Of a DNA stretch of 64,000 bases, positions 1-12,300 are shown piece after piece. Source of the DNA: Osmia lignaria lignaria (Eukaryota; Arthropoda; Insecta; Hymenoptera; Megachilidae); NCBI RefSeq assembly GCF_051020975.1, contig NC_135035.1:6262001-6326000 (forward strand), in the 5' to 3' direction. The translations under genes and the position numbers were made by a program. The notes under the pieces are model-generated. The model was not told where the DNA came from, made no database searches, and was given only the letters and a program-made list of their open reading frames with translations. How positions within the stretch are numbered: position 1 is the stretch's first letter; each line of letters begins with the position of its first letter.

Positions 1-236
1 ACTCGATGTGGCTGCGGTTCCATGTTTCACCGCCCGTAGAACCAAAATTAGGATATGTCCTCTGATAAATCTCGACGGGTTCTATCGAATGAGCCTAGTC
101 CCAGGTTGCGCAAACGAATAATGAAAAAATTATAACCGGTTGAATTTTTGTATTTTTTACTTAAAAGGAAGTTTAAAGTTCCTATTTATAATAGTAGTTG
201 AGTGGCGTATAGTCGACAGCGAGACCTAACCATTAA

Positions 237-265
237 TTAGGTTAGGTTAGGCTAGGTTAGGTTAA
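237..265 (+). repeat. Interstitial TTAGG telomere-like repeat
   Basis: Five consecutive five-base units, four TTAGG and one CTAGG, followed by TTAA. TTAGG is the ancestral insect telomere unit and is used by bees and ants. The run is too short and too internal to be a telomere. It may mark repaired DNA or simply be one of the common TTAGG/CCTAA runs of hymenopteran introns. Confidence 0.7.
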
Positions 266-310
266 TTTTCTCCATTTGCGCAACCTGAGACTAGACTCAT
301 TCGACAGGAT

Positions 311-692
311 TAGTGATGTACGGCCCGACTAGTCGGGTTGGTTCGGAAAACATCGGGTGGGCGTCCGATAGATGCGTGCAGTCGGGTAGCCCGACTGTTT
401 CGGGTTCGGTCGGGTACAATCGGGCAGATTCGGACGAGTTCCCAAATTATCTTATTCCAAAATTTCATATAAAACAGATTTTGCACTTGCTTATAAGTAT
501 TAACAAGTACATGAAAGTTGGGTCGCGGACCGCGGCCCGCGGGAGCGCGTCCGAATCCGCCCGACTGTACCCGACCGAACCCGAAATAGTCGCGTTACCC
601 GACTGCACGAATGTATTGGACGCCCGCCCGAACCCGCCCGATTTTTTCCGAGCCTGCCCGAGCTCGTAATATCGAGTACCCGCACATCCCTA
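311..692. mobile_element. hAT-type fold-back MITE with 8 bp target duplication
   Basis: The two halves are inverted copies of each other: the left arm starts TAGTGATGTACGG and the right arm, read on the other strand, starts TAGGGATGTGCGGG, and both continue through GC-rich blocks with TCGGGT words. The element is flanked by GACAGGAT (303-310) and GACAGGAC (693-700), an 8 bp direct repeat with one mismatch, the duplication size made by hAT transposases. There is no coding capacity, so it is non-autonomous. The ORF-like stretches inside it on both strands are artefacts of the inverted structure. Confidence 0.85.
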
Positions 693-721
693 GACAGGAC
701 TCGTTAAGACTTTTCAGAATA

Positions 722-922
722 TACAGGGTGATCCTCTCGCTAGTGGACTTAAAGGAAGTGCCGCCACAATAGCATGAAGTGGCCCAAATCCTTTTTCTGT
801 CATCGATACCTTTTCACGGACACAGCTACAGCATGCACCCCCGTCGAGAAAAGGGCTTGGGTCCATTCATAACGGTGTGGCGGCATTTCCTTTGAGTCCA
901 CTAGCGAGAGGATCACCCTGTA
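722..922. mobile_element. Tc1/mariner-type MITE (TA target site)
   Basis: A 201 bp element whose arms are inverted repeats of about 45 bp with two mismatches, beginning CAGGGTGATCCTCTCGCTAG and extending, with weaker similarity, almost to the centre. It is bounded by TA dinucleotides at 722-723 and 921-922, the target duplication of Tc1/mariner transposases. It has no coding capacity. Its right end reaches into the last exon of the minus-strand TTLL3 gene and supplies that gene's stop codon. Confidence 0.85.
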
Positions 923-3900
923 TATATATATTGCCCTATTTTGGGGGCAGTGAAACACGGAACTGTACCCCTCGATGTCTCTAAATGTATTTCAACCTTG
1001 TCTTCGGTTTGCTTCGTTGATTTGTCGATTTTCGGCGCCAGCTTCGACGACTGCTTTTGAATAGCTATAATCTTGGAAACCAAAGATTGTCTGGTCGGAG
1101 ACGATGTTCCTTTGTTGCTCGGCGTTCCAGTGAAAGTTCGCGATTTCCTCGGGGTTCTTGTCGCGTTCCTCTGATTACTCCCACTTTTGTCCTGATTGTT
1201 CTGCGAAACACGGAATGGAAACGTAAAAATTTCACGATTCAAACCCGTCATTCGTTCCGGCTTTTTACCTGAATCCCCGTAGGCGATTTCACTTTAGAAT
1301 GAGCAGTCGTGCCGGTCACAGGAGCGCTCTTCACGGTTGCTTCCTGCTTATCGATCAATACGCCAGTTTTCGTAGGTTTTGCCGGCGCGCTCGCTGGCAG
1401 TGCTTGTCTCAGCTTAGGCGATTCCACTTTGTAATAAGCGTAGAATTCCTGGTCGAGCTGAATTTCCAGTTCCTCGATCAGATCGACGATCACCGGGCCA
1501 ATCTGATTGTGTATCGTAGATTTCTTCTTCGTCAGACACGTCTGAAGCCATCGATCAATCTTTGTTATTCGGGTTTGCCTTCTTTTTCGAAAAATTTCGT
1601 TCGTGATCGATACGTACCATAGGAGATTTCGACATGAGGTTAACTTTTGAGTCTTGATTGCTTAAAGGCTTCTTCCCGTTTATAGTGATTCGAGTTCCTT
1701 GAAGTGATAGAGCTGCGCCGAGATAAGGCTGGCAGCTGGGCATCCTCTGTCTATAAGCCAACTCGAACTGACCTGTGTCCGCGTTTCTGTCCTCTCGAAA
1801 ATCAACCACCACTGCAGAAAGATGAAATTCAGTTAGGAAAGTGTACTCTGGAATAGGCGAAGGTTAATCGTGGAACACCTTTTATCGTGTCCTCCAAAAC
1901 TTGTCGACAGAGACGCGTCGTTACTCTGCTGGAGTAACTCATGTCTGGATGACTGTTGATTTCGATCAACCAAACGGAGAAATCCTCCATGACCATGAAA
2001 TCGGCGCCGTACAACTCGAAACTGTTCTTACGACGATCCATAGCCTCTTGGCTGGCCAACATAGAACCCACCAAGCCTTGCTTCATTCCTGGATAGATAA
2101 TCTCGTCCCATGCTTTCTCGTGTCCCTGAGACCTGTCGGAATTTCATCAATTTCAAAACCTCGACTTCGTAACTTCCTGTTTCAAGCGAATCGTACTTCA
2201 GGTACTCTTTGAAGGTTGTCGCATCCCACATGTTGTCCGAGGGCAACGCAGAATCCCTATCGCCGCAATTCGTGTACTTGCACTGGACCGAGTGATTGCA
2301 GAGGTGAATCGATTCGTGGAAGTCTGTTAGGCTGAATTTCTGGGAGCAGAATCGCAGATAACTTTCTCTGTGAAGAAAAGAAAGACAAAGGGTTGAAATT
2401 TCTGTTTACTTTGTTCTCGTGGTACATCATTTGTGAACCGAGTGCTAAATATATTACTCTGCAAAACCACATGCAGCATTACTCTGCAAAAAGCAGAATA
2501 GGCTACGCAGCAACAATAGCAGAAGCATTTAGTTAAACTGGGTTAGGAAAGATCAATTTCATAGGGGGACGAGTACAGAGCCGGTAATTTACTGCGGTTG
2601 GTTTGTTCGAAAGTAGCGAATTATACCTTATTGTGTCTCTAAATATAGAACAAAGAGGAGAATTTTTCCCAGTTGCAAACTATTCTGTACGTGCATTAGC
2701 GATAATTGCAACGAGTGCGTCTTGTGTATGCCAATTAATCGACCCAGATATTTTATGGACACGGAATCGTAACACGAAACAAAAACTAGCTCAACTTATG
2801 CATGCATCCAGTCATTAAGCTCGGTAATTATAATTTCAAATTTACTTGTATATCCAGAAGGTCAAAGGCTGAGCACAAGTAACGACGAACCATTGCCTGA
2901 TGTCGAACTTGGTGTTATGTATCAGTAACGGTCGTTCTATAATGAAATTAATATGTTAATACCTTCATTTATATTTTAATTCTTTCTATTCCTAAGTTTT
3001 GAAGGCCATCGATTACCAATATACTTTTGAACGACGTAACGAGTGTCTGATTTACTCGATGGGTTCATTTTCGCCATCACGTCTTCCAATTTATTCAACA
3101 AAACGATCCCTCTCCCACGACTTTTGTTCCCAGGCTTCATGATCCACACGTTCATCATTCCATCCATCTCCAATTGAGGCCAATACTTCTTCATCTTCCT
3201 CAAGATGTGCTTCGACGCCAGGAAGATTTTCTATTCACAGCAAACTAAATTAATGTAATCCTCGTGGTATTACTTCCTTACAATTGGTCAGAGGGAACTG
3301 CTTACTTGGAGAGGTATATTGTTTCGAACGAAGGAAGCCTGGCCGTGAACGATCTGATAATACCAGCTGATAAACTGGTCCCATTGATGTGCCCACACTC
3401 TTTCCGTCTCCTGATCGATATCCTCGTGAGACTGTGCGCTGATATAATCGCTGCAACGTTTAATTGCGAACTCTAATGCCTTCAAAGGCACCGCGCCAGT
3501 TGGCGATCTAACTGCGTTCTCGCCTTCGCTGTTTACCTTGTTCACCAACCATTTTAGCAAGCTCAGGCAAGCTGTGAATCTAAAAGACAAAGAAATTAGT
3601 AATTAGTAAATTAGTAATAAAGTAATTTGTTTACCGAAAATCTTCGATGAAAGCGTGCATCTGATCGCCCTGGCATAAATTGTAGCAACGTGGAAACAGG
3701 GTGTTCGCCACTCCAGCCTCGTAGTACCAATGCATTTGTCTGACATTCGAACATAAGCCCACCTAGGAGGATCGTATAAAAGTTGTTTATACGAATGATA
3801 GAAAACGACCGAGACACTCGACTACCTTCGAGGTGAATCCTGCCCGACAGTATCTATTGAAGATCGTGGTTTTGTTATCCTGCGACGGCCACCCAGGCCA

Positions 3901-4521
3901 TTCCGACCCTGTGTTCCATAGAAAGTCGACCGTGTGATTGGTGAGCATCCTGGATATCAATTGACGTTCACTTTGTTGATCCTTCAAGTCACCAATGCCA
4001 GCCAACAGTATCACAGGGCTCGCGTTCACGTTAAAGTGTTGGTCGCCTGGAAGATACATTAATGGTACGAGAACTAGGAATCTGGGGGATGGAATTTAAA
4101 CAAGGTACCATTAGAATTCTTCCTGAAGAACTTTTCACACCACCCTCTACTCAGCATACATTCGCGAATCACTCGTGCTTTTCCGTAAATCATAAACGTG
4201 TGATGAGCCGCAATGGCATCCTTGACCATTTGTTTGATTCGCATGAATCGTTCGTGAAGAGTCGGTCGGAATTCTAAACTCAGCTCTGCTTTTTCTGTAC
4301 GGAACAATGAATGACATCACGACGTACGATTATCAATGAAGATTACGCGATATACTTGAAATCGTACCGTCGAGCGTGTTCGAATCCCCGCCATCGTTTT
4401 CAGTAAGTCGTTTCGCGTTCGATTCGACAGCTTCATCGTCGACGATCTCCTCTTCATTCTTGTCCGTTTTTTCCGCGTTGGCCGGCTCCAGATTCGATGG
4501 CGCCTCATCGTTCGCATTCAT
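913..4521 (-). CDS. TTLL3: Tubulin glycylase TTLL3 (12 coding exons)
   Basis: CDS = complement of 913-1200, 1269-1541, 1618-1811, 1879-2132, 2197-2367, 2846-2936, 3017-3230, 3306-3579, 3635-3762, 3826-4046, 4109-4294, 4368-4521: 2448 nt, 815 residues, all joins in phase with GT-AG introns. TTLL3 enzymes are ATP-grasp ligases that add the first glycine to tubulin glutamates in cilia and flagella. Family marks: an acidic N-terminus (about 1-50), [15 protein letters not shown] near 189-203, the nucleotide-binding [14 protein letters not shown] (350-363), KFDIRQWF (402-409), the metal-binding EINSHPDM (537-544, E537 and N539), and [11 protein letters not shown] after it, the TTLL3/8 signature. 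The tail beyond about 650 is Lys/Ser/Thr-rich and poorly conserved in the family. Its last codons and stop lie in a MITE. Assignment to glycylase rather than glutamylase rests on these motifs. Confidence 0.92.
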
Positions 4522-6237
4522 GTAGTGTATTTGCAGATTTGTGGGCTCTTATGCACTGATGCACTCCGCTGATCCTTAGCTTCGCTTCATTGCAACGAGG
4601 GTTGGTGGAGGAAGTATGGGCCCGAATCGGTTGACGTTACTTTATCCTGGATCAGCTTGCAAAAATCGTGTTAAAACTTAAGACATTATCTAAATAAATA
4701 TTTCTAATAAAGAGTTAAGATTGAAGATTATCCTGCGCGTTGGACCGCCGTGTTCTTCGTCAATGTTCTACGAGTACCTGTTGAATCTTCTATGTCCTTT
4801 CGTTAGCATCCTTTGATTCAGAGGACACAGCTTTCGATCTCTAATCAACGATTACCGATCGACAGGGGAATTGCATGAAACGGCATCCCTTAGACTGATG
4901 CAAATGACGGATCGACGAGGCGGAAGCAAAACTCCGACTGAACGTCATCGACGACAGACACGAGGTATGTGTTCGGAATCGAGAATTCCGTAGGCGTGCG
5001 CCCTGAATACGTTTTAAACCTCCCCAACTATTCGGCCGATTGGATAAGATCGCATGACTGCGTCCTCTTGGAACCTATAACTACCACCGTGTCGCGAAAT
5101 TCGTGGATCTTAGATCAACCCTTAGTTTGATAAGACTGACCATTCAAAATTCTCAAAGGACACGAAGGTGGTGATTCCGAGAATAATTCATTGAATTTCT
5201 AATGGAATCACGATCGAATAAAGCAAAAGGTCAAAAATATTTAGCTCATCCATTTCGCATATTAATTTAGTAACATGTGCTGATTACACAACGGAATTTC
5301 AAGGAGGCCAAAAACTAGCAGAAAGGGGTTAGGAGGTGGTTGCTGAAACTGGAGGAGCGTACCAGGCACCCCTACGGAACTTCTCAACTAACAAATGCAA
5401 GTAAAGAAGCAAAAGCAATCGCGTGGGTTAGCCTAACCACTCTACAACCTCTGACCTACTTATGCGAGTGCATCTTGGTTCGCGTGAAGAGCTGCCCTGA
5501 CGAATCACTTCGACCTGCTATCGTTAATTGCACGAGTTCGATTTTCACGCTGATAATCTTACCAGAAATACAATGGTCGTACTATTTTCGGAAGTCGGTC
5601 GATCTTTACGCGCTTTCCTTATCGATCGTTCCGTTTGCTCGATCGTTGCGTGTGATAAAAGTAACGAGCAAGAATTATTGTCTTTAAGATTGAGAGTTTC
5701 TTGATATGAGAATCGCGGATCGAACCCTAAAACGGGCCGGATCCAAGATGGACTTTCTACTTCGTCAAGGTCTCGTATCATCGTTAAAGTCTCTTCTTTT
5801 CATTTCTTACCATTAAACGTGATTTGGTATATGTTGTTGGAAATCATAGAATACAGCTGTGAGACCGCATTCGGAAGAATATGGTAAGTATGTATGATGA
5901 TATATGGATGGTTGTGAACTTGTTACTGGAATATTGAAAAGGGGAGGAAATAGAGGCAAAACTCCGAAAGTACGAATGATCCACGGGATAAACATGTCAC
6001 TGTCGTTGACAGGAAGCATTTGAAAATAGCGAGAAATGAAGTTAGGTACTGGAATGAATTCGAACAGATCCTTATTTTATTATTATAAAATTAAGATGTT
6101 ATTGGCTGCGACAATGATAAACAGCTGTTCGAACCATCCCGCCACGTAATGGTTCGAAAAGTGTACTATGTACTCTGACGATTTATCAGTCGGTATAGAA
6201 GGTTAGTAAAACGAGTAGATACTAACCTAAATGCTAG
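4522..6237. other. Intergenic region between divergent TTLL3 and MPDU1
   Basis: About 1.7 kb with no supported gene. It must hold the TTLL3 promoter and 5' UTR at its left side. I see no convincing coding exon. The ORF-like run at 5340-5687 has no recognisable domain and a composition typical of chance reading frames. Confidence 0.5.
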
Positions 6238-6274
6238 TATAAAAGGTATAAAACGTAAGCAAAGGAAATCATTC
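6238..6274 (+). promoter_or_regulatory. MPDU1 core promoter: TATA box plus initiator
   Basis: TATAAAAG at 6238-6245 is followed by TCATTC at 6269-6274, an exact match to the arthropod initiator TCAKTY. The TATA box starts 33 bases upstream of the initiator A (6271), the normal spacing. The predicted 5' UTR is about 47 bases, ending at the ATG at 6318. Confidence 0.7.
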
Positions 6275-6317
6275 TTTACATTCCACAAGAGAACTGTGAA
6301 ACGTATGCGTTGCAAGC

Positions 6318-7880
6318 ATGGCTCAGTTCGTAAGAAATGTTGCTCCTTTATTGTTCACGGAGAAATGTATGGAAGAATATTTTGACGAGTTGAATTTCTT
6401 TCATGGTGAGTACACGTGTTTCATTGATTAAAAACTAGTACTAGAATTTTTTGTCATATTATAATAGTAACATTATTCGATTCGTGTATTGTTATCTAAT
6501 GGCGCTATATTGTAATCACGTGAACACCATGAGCGCAATTTGAATAGGTGCATAGTTACAATTTCGAAAGGGAAACATTTCATAGGATGATTCTAATCAC
6601 CTTTGATTCATTTGAAAGTATAATGTACTTTCTTTGAATACTAATATTCTTACGTCATGGATAAATGTCAATTTTTATTTTCCCCCGAGTATTAAATAAG
6701 TTTAACAAATTTTCGAGTAATCGATTCGATATATTCGCAACGGGTACTCGATGATGTTCAATTTTTATTTTCCCCGATCATAAATTCAAAGTCCTTATCC
6801 TTCCGTTACGATAAAATAGAATCATATACAAATTAAAATGAATATCCTACGAAGAAGATATGAACCATTGCATGTAAAACATGAAAATCTTGAACGTGTT
6901 TCAGTTGGATGTTTCAAAGCAACGCTGAGTAAAGGTTTGGGCCTCGGGATCATCGGCGGGTCTCTCCTCGGTTAGAAAATTTATTAAATAAAATTTTCTG
7001 TTTAATTATTTAATCTTTATTTCAGTGATCATAATTTTTTATTTATTATAATTTCAAACATTAATAAGTCACATATATTTCCTTGTACAATTATTTAAAT
7101 AATTAAGTTTTAGTCTAACATTGCTTTTCTTACAATGATTTCTTCATTTTAGTTAAAGTACCTCAGATTGTAAAAATCTTTAAAAGCAAAAGTGCAGAAG
7201 GCATCAATGTTTTCAGCGTCTTATTGGATTTGTTTGCCATTACTGCAATGGTATCTTATAGCTTCATTAGCGGTTTTCCATTTAGGTAATACAATTACAG
7301 AAATAAAAGCACCTTTGTTAAGATTCAGCTGCATTATGGATTAATCAATTGATGTATTTCAGTTCATGGGGAGATGGAGTATTCCTGGGATTACAAACCC
7401 TAGCAATTGCAGTGTTAGTAATGCATTTCAGTGGTAACACTGTTCAGGCAACTGCATTTCTTGCTGCTTATTTAGCAGTTCTATTCGCTGCTACAAGTGG
7501 GGTGACCCCAGTAAATGTTCTCTGGGTTTGTCAAGCAATGAATATACCCATTGTACTTATCAGTAAGGTACGAAGTTTAAAAATCAAGACAATGACAGTA
7601 GAAATAACAGACTATAACCATTTTACTCTATTTCCAGTTGATGCAAGCTTACACAAATTATTCCAATGGAAGTACCGGTCAGTTGTCAGCAGTAACTGGG
7701 TTCATGCTCTTCTTTGGATCTCTGGCAAGAATATTTACTTCTATTCAAGAAACAGGAGACACAACAATGGTGATAATGTACATATGCTCTACTGCTGCAA
7801 ATGCTGTGATAGCTGCTCAAATATTGTACTACTGGAACGTGGATGTGAAGAGCAACGAAAAAGCAAAGAAGATTCGATAA
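6318..7880 (+). CDS. MPDU1: Mannose-P-dolichol utilization defect 1 protein (5 exons)
   Basis: CDS = 6318-6405, 6905-6970, 7153-7285, 7363-7567, 7638-7880: 735 nt, 244 residues, close to the usual ~247 of the family. MPDU1 (Lec35) is an ER membrane protein of the PQ-loop family required to use dolichol-phosphate mannose and glucose in N-glycan, GPI and C-mannose synthesis. The first PQ-loop is plain (KVPQIVKIF with P55-Q56, followed by [13 protein letters not shown]), and the rest alternates hydrophobic helices with short loops, including the second repeat from about residue 157. The C-terminus is Lys-rich (NEKAKKIR), consistent with an ER-retained membrane protein. The intron 2 donor is a weak GTTAGA, but phase and homology require it. 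A poly(A) signal lies at 7961. Confidence 0.95.
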
Positions 7881-7960
7881 ATAAATTAGTAAATATTTGC
7901 TATTCTGTCGGTGCTAAATTTGAGAATAACACGACGAACTGAAATACATAAATGATTAAA

Positions 7961-7966
7961 AATAAA
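7961..7966 (+). other. Polyadenylation signal for MPDU1
   Basis: AATAAA 80 bases after the MPDU1 stop codon, in AT-rich sequence. Other AATAAA-like words further downstream (around 8210) could serve longer transcripts. Confidence 0.55.
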
Positions 7967-8460
7967 TGCTTCTAGTATTCTGGTACTGGGAGTATCAGAT
8001 TAAATGAAACTTGCTTTCTTGAAGAAAGTACAAACATATTCAAATTAATAGTATTCCAATGGGGAATAGTTAAACTTAGTTCCAAATATTGTTTCCTAAA
8101 TTGTTTCAAACATTTCTAATATTACCATTTTATTATAGAATAATACGAACAACTTTTTTAAATGATAACTTATTACTAATTTAACAACCTTTGTTATACA
8201 AAAAATGAAAATAAAAATGCTGTAAAAATTGTATTCGTTGTTACTTATATATGCGAGAAAAAATTACGCTTAGGTTTTACATTTTTAAGTGGTTACATTT
8301 ATGCTTTAACTGCAACAACACGATACAAGTCATTAACAATATTAATGTTATAATATTAAACATTACATCAGCTGCAGATATGCTGTAGCATAACAGAAAT
8401 AGGAGTTTAAATTTGCCGCTAAACGGAAGTGACGTACAGGTCGATATTTACAGGAAGGGT
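7967..8460. other. AT-rich intergenic region
   Basis: No gene, repeat or structured element seen. It separates the MPDU1 3' end from the likely TTC14 5' UTR; base composition changes sharply to GC-richer DNA near 8400. Confidence 0.5.
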
Positions 8461-8648
8461 GGGGGTAAGTCGATTTACGCAAGCGTTTCCGACTCTATCG
8501 TTTCCGGCTCTGTTGTAATCGTGACTGTGCAGCGTATGGGTGAAACTGAAGCGCGCAGTTGTTTAACCGTCGACGATGTTGCATAGTGGACCGTGATATA
8601 ATTGGAAAACGCATTAACAGATCGTCGGAAGATAAAACGAGAACAACG

Positions 8649-9313
8649 GTAAGTAATAATCCGGGTTCTTTTTTGGCCCGTCTGGCATGCCCACGAAAAA
8701 AAATGGGCGTGGATGAGCTTTGGATAAAAAGAGGTGGCCATTTGGAGCGTCATGGCGCCATCAGCCTTCGCAATCCGGCTTCCCGACGACCATCTTGTTA
8801 TCGATAAATCAATATAACGCGCCTTTCCTCCTATGTAAGCGTTTTTCTTATATAAAAGAATATTTCACGGATTTATTCTTTTACGTCGTTGTTACGAATC
8901 GACAGAGGAATATCAGCAGCTGCAGGTAAATTGTTCAGAGAACCGGTTCTTGGTAATTCGCTTTGTGTTTAAGCGCATTCTTGCGCAGAAAAGCATCCTT
9001 TTTTGGAGAATGATAATGCGGTTTTTACGAGACCGATACAATTTTTACCGCTAGCAATTCAACCAAACCTTAGACGATTGAAATACCAGTATTTTCTGGA
9101 TATCACCGTGGAGAGTGATTTATCCATTACAAACACGTGTCCTTGGCTGTTGGATGATGTCCTTTTTTGCATGCCAATTTCGGGCAGTCGGTCAGAGACA
9201 GCTGTTAAAAGTTTTATCTATATTTGGAAAATATCTTGGATATTGATGAAAAGAAGGAAAACCGTTACGAATCCGCCGATTTTCATAGTATTGCAGGACT
9301 AGGTTGCTTGCAG
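8649..9313 (+). other. Probable 5' UTR intron of TTC14
   Basis: A strong donor (ACG|GTAAGTAAT) at 8648/8649 and an acceptor (TTGCAG|TACTG) at 9313/9314, 12 bases before the TTC14 start codon, fit a non-coding first exon ending at 8648. The exon start is not visible. This is inferred from splice signals only. Confidence 0.45.
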
Positions 9314-9325
9314 TACTGAATCAAA

Positions 9326-12300
9326 ATGGAATCAATGGATGCGCGTCTTGTGGCGCAAGCATTGAACTACCATGGCCAACAGTTGCAGAAAGTGTGGGAG
9401 GGAGAACGCAACGAGAATGAGCTGGCCATGCTCAATCTCAAGGAACCAAATTTTGAGATCTACCAACAGCGTCAGAAAACACTTAGGTACATATATTTAA
9501 TGATGCTTAATAACATCAGGCCTGTTCCAGACTAGACTTCTCAATTTTCTGTTTCTTTTTTCTCAAAACAGTTTTGGAGATAGAGGAAAAAGGCTAAAGC
9601 TACAGCAATTCCTTGCAAAGAAGGCAGATGCCCTTTATGATAAGGCAAACTTGGAGAAAACAGTTGAACCTCTCAAGCAAGAATTAGGAGATGAAGGTAT
9701 AGTATTACATACTTTCTGTTTCTTAGATCAAGGGAGGGGGGAGTTATTGCACAACGACGTGCAACTGATATATTGCCTCTAATGTTTCAGAATTTTATGC
9801 AACAATGCCAGGCCTTGATACTTTTGTTACCATGGAAAAATCTCAGCGTATACGAAATTTTTTGGAGGTGATTATTGATTATATTAAGGTTGTGTTCTAA
9901 AATACAGAATTTGATTAAGATTATAACAAGCTATTTATTTCCAGAGTTTGGTCGTTGGAGATGTTATTTACGCGCAAGTTATGGGTAAAAGTGCTGCTGG
10001 GCTTCTTCTGAAGGTGCTTTGCAACTGCAGCGACTGCCCGAGGGTTGTTACTGATTTAGGAGTTAAGGTACATCAAGGGGTCTCTACCGTTCTCGCGTTC
10101 CTATTGTTTGCATTCTTTTAGCTGTTTATAAGACGATATCGTTTATTTAATAGGCTCTGATATTAAACACGGCCACAGTGCCGGCGGTGGACAAGAAAGG
10201 TGTTACAAGAGGCTACATGGCAAATGATCTCATCTGCGTCGTAGTCAGTGAAGTTAACGTTGAAGCTGAGCGAGTTGTTGCAGTTATGAACGTACCTGCC
10301 CGTGAAGGGCAAGCCCCACACCCACCTATGGGACTTATCCATTCGGATGATCTTCCGGAAGCTTATAAGTAAGTAAACGAAAAATCTGGATAAGTATATT
10401 TATTCCTTGTATTTATCATAATGCTTCACTAACTTTTGTAAACTGACATGTAATATCACTATAGGAAATTTTCTATACACGATACAAAACGGTGAAAGTG
10501 TCTTGTGATGCATTGATAGCACTTTTGATTGAGACTTTTTATTTGAATTACAAATCGTCCTTTGACCGTTTGCTTATTGCGATATACCTTGAGAGCACTT
10601 GTGCACTAACGAAGGCAGGGGAAATATTTTCTGACAGTGGTAGTTTCGAATTTAGGATCGATAATAAAAATAATGATCTCGATCGTGATCGAAATGCATC
10701 TTCTATCGACAATGTAGTTATCTTGTTTGTAACTTGCATAATAAGTGAGAGTACAGATTTGCATCATTAGTGTTTTATTTCATATTTTTCATTTAAAAAT
10801 AAAAAAAATAAATAAATAAAAAGGTAAGGAAAATGGTGGCCAAAAGAAGTTGAGATTTAACAGACGCACTGTGATACTAACAAAACAAGGTAAATTAGAT
10901 TTGATTCCTCTTACACGTTTTTATGAATTTAGGTGCCAGACACTCTCAGTAACGTAAAAGTTGATAGTCAGTATGATGATGAATTTATAATGTGATACAA
11001 ATGATTCAAACCTTGAGCATTGGTTGACATGGCTCTGTTGCGCACAATATTCTATCTACGTTTGTGATATGTTACTCTCAAAGCACCAGCCAAACAATGG
11101 CGCCAAATGACATCAATGTCTTTTGAGGTTGCATTTCCAGTATGAGATGTTGAGCCTTGGGTGGTCAGAGTGAGTGCTGCAGACGGTAGGTATAATAATG
11201 ATTTATTGTTGTTTGGTCTCTTATTGTAGACGATCGATAAATATACCGAAACGAATGAAAGTAATGAAAAAATGAAGCGAACCTATTTTATAAGCGCCCT
11301 TATTAAAATGTTTTTTATGCGCTCAATAAGTTATCGTACAAACATTTTAATATATAGCGAAGTTACCTGTTAAGTCGTTTGATATATTTTTCATCTGTAT
11401 TAAAGTAACAAATAGAATAAGACATAGGAATTTGAATGTAATTAAAATTTGATGTAGAGACCAAATAACTGGAATCTTAATCGCCCGAACCTTTACCTTT
11501 AAGCCTCAAAAGAATTGCGCCTTGTCATAATAATGCCTCATTTAAACTTACAGCTTAAATTGACAAATAAAAAATATAAAAAAAAAAATGATGTCATGTT
11601 TGAATTGACACCACAAAAATGCAAAACAGGCGACAGTACCTACTACTACATATAAAAACTATATATTTTTTTGGTCAACTTGGAAGATAAAATATACTCA
11701 GGCGTGGCTCCCAACCTATCCTAGGGCTATGCAATTTATTTTATCGCACCAAAAACTTATAAAAACCGAACCACCGTCGATCGATGATAGGCTGTGTGCT
11801 TTTGTGTTGAGAAATCCTATGATTACAAACATGATACAAAATACTAGAAATATACGTCTTAGCGGTACATGAAAGGTGAGAGACGAGTTTACATAATAAT
11901 GAGGTTGTGTACCATTGTAAATTTATAAATAAGAAATTTAACTGGTAATAAAGGAAAACCTACCAACTTTCTGCAATGTATCCCTGTTTTGTACCCCTGC
12001 TGCTTGTTAACGGTACAAACGTAGATTTTGATCTCCTCTAGTACCACGAGATGTTTCGTTGATCTTTCTCTATTTTTCCAATCGAGAAAAACCGCTACTT
12101 ATTTTTCGAAGCATCTTTGGTATTAGAGGTGGTATCGCTGTATAATTCATGCGGATCGAAGTGAAGAGGCGAAATTCTTACGCAGGGATGATAAGATGGT
12201 ATAAGGAAGGGTTGTGCCGTACCGCACGTTGACTCATAAGGAACAGCAGCACGAAGGAAACGTAGATAAAACGACAAGATGTCGAAAAAAACTGTGAAGG

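Noticed and set aside
313..669. Plus-strand frame of 118 codons near the window start
   Set aside because: It lies exactly within the hAT MITE and is open because of GC-rich inverted repeats.
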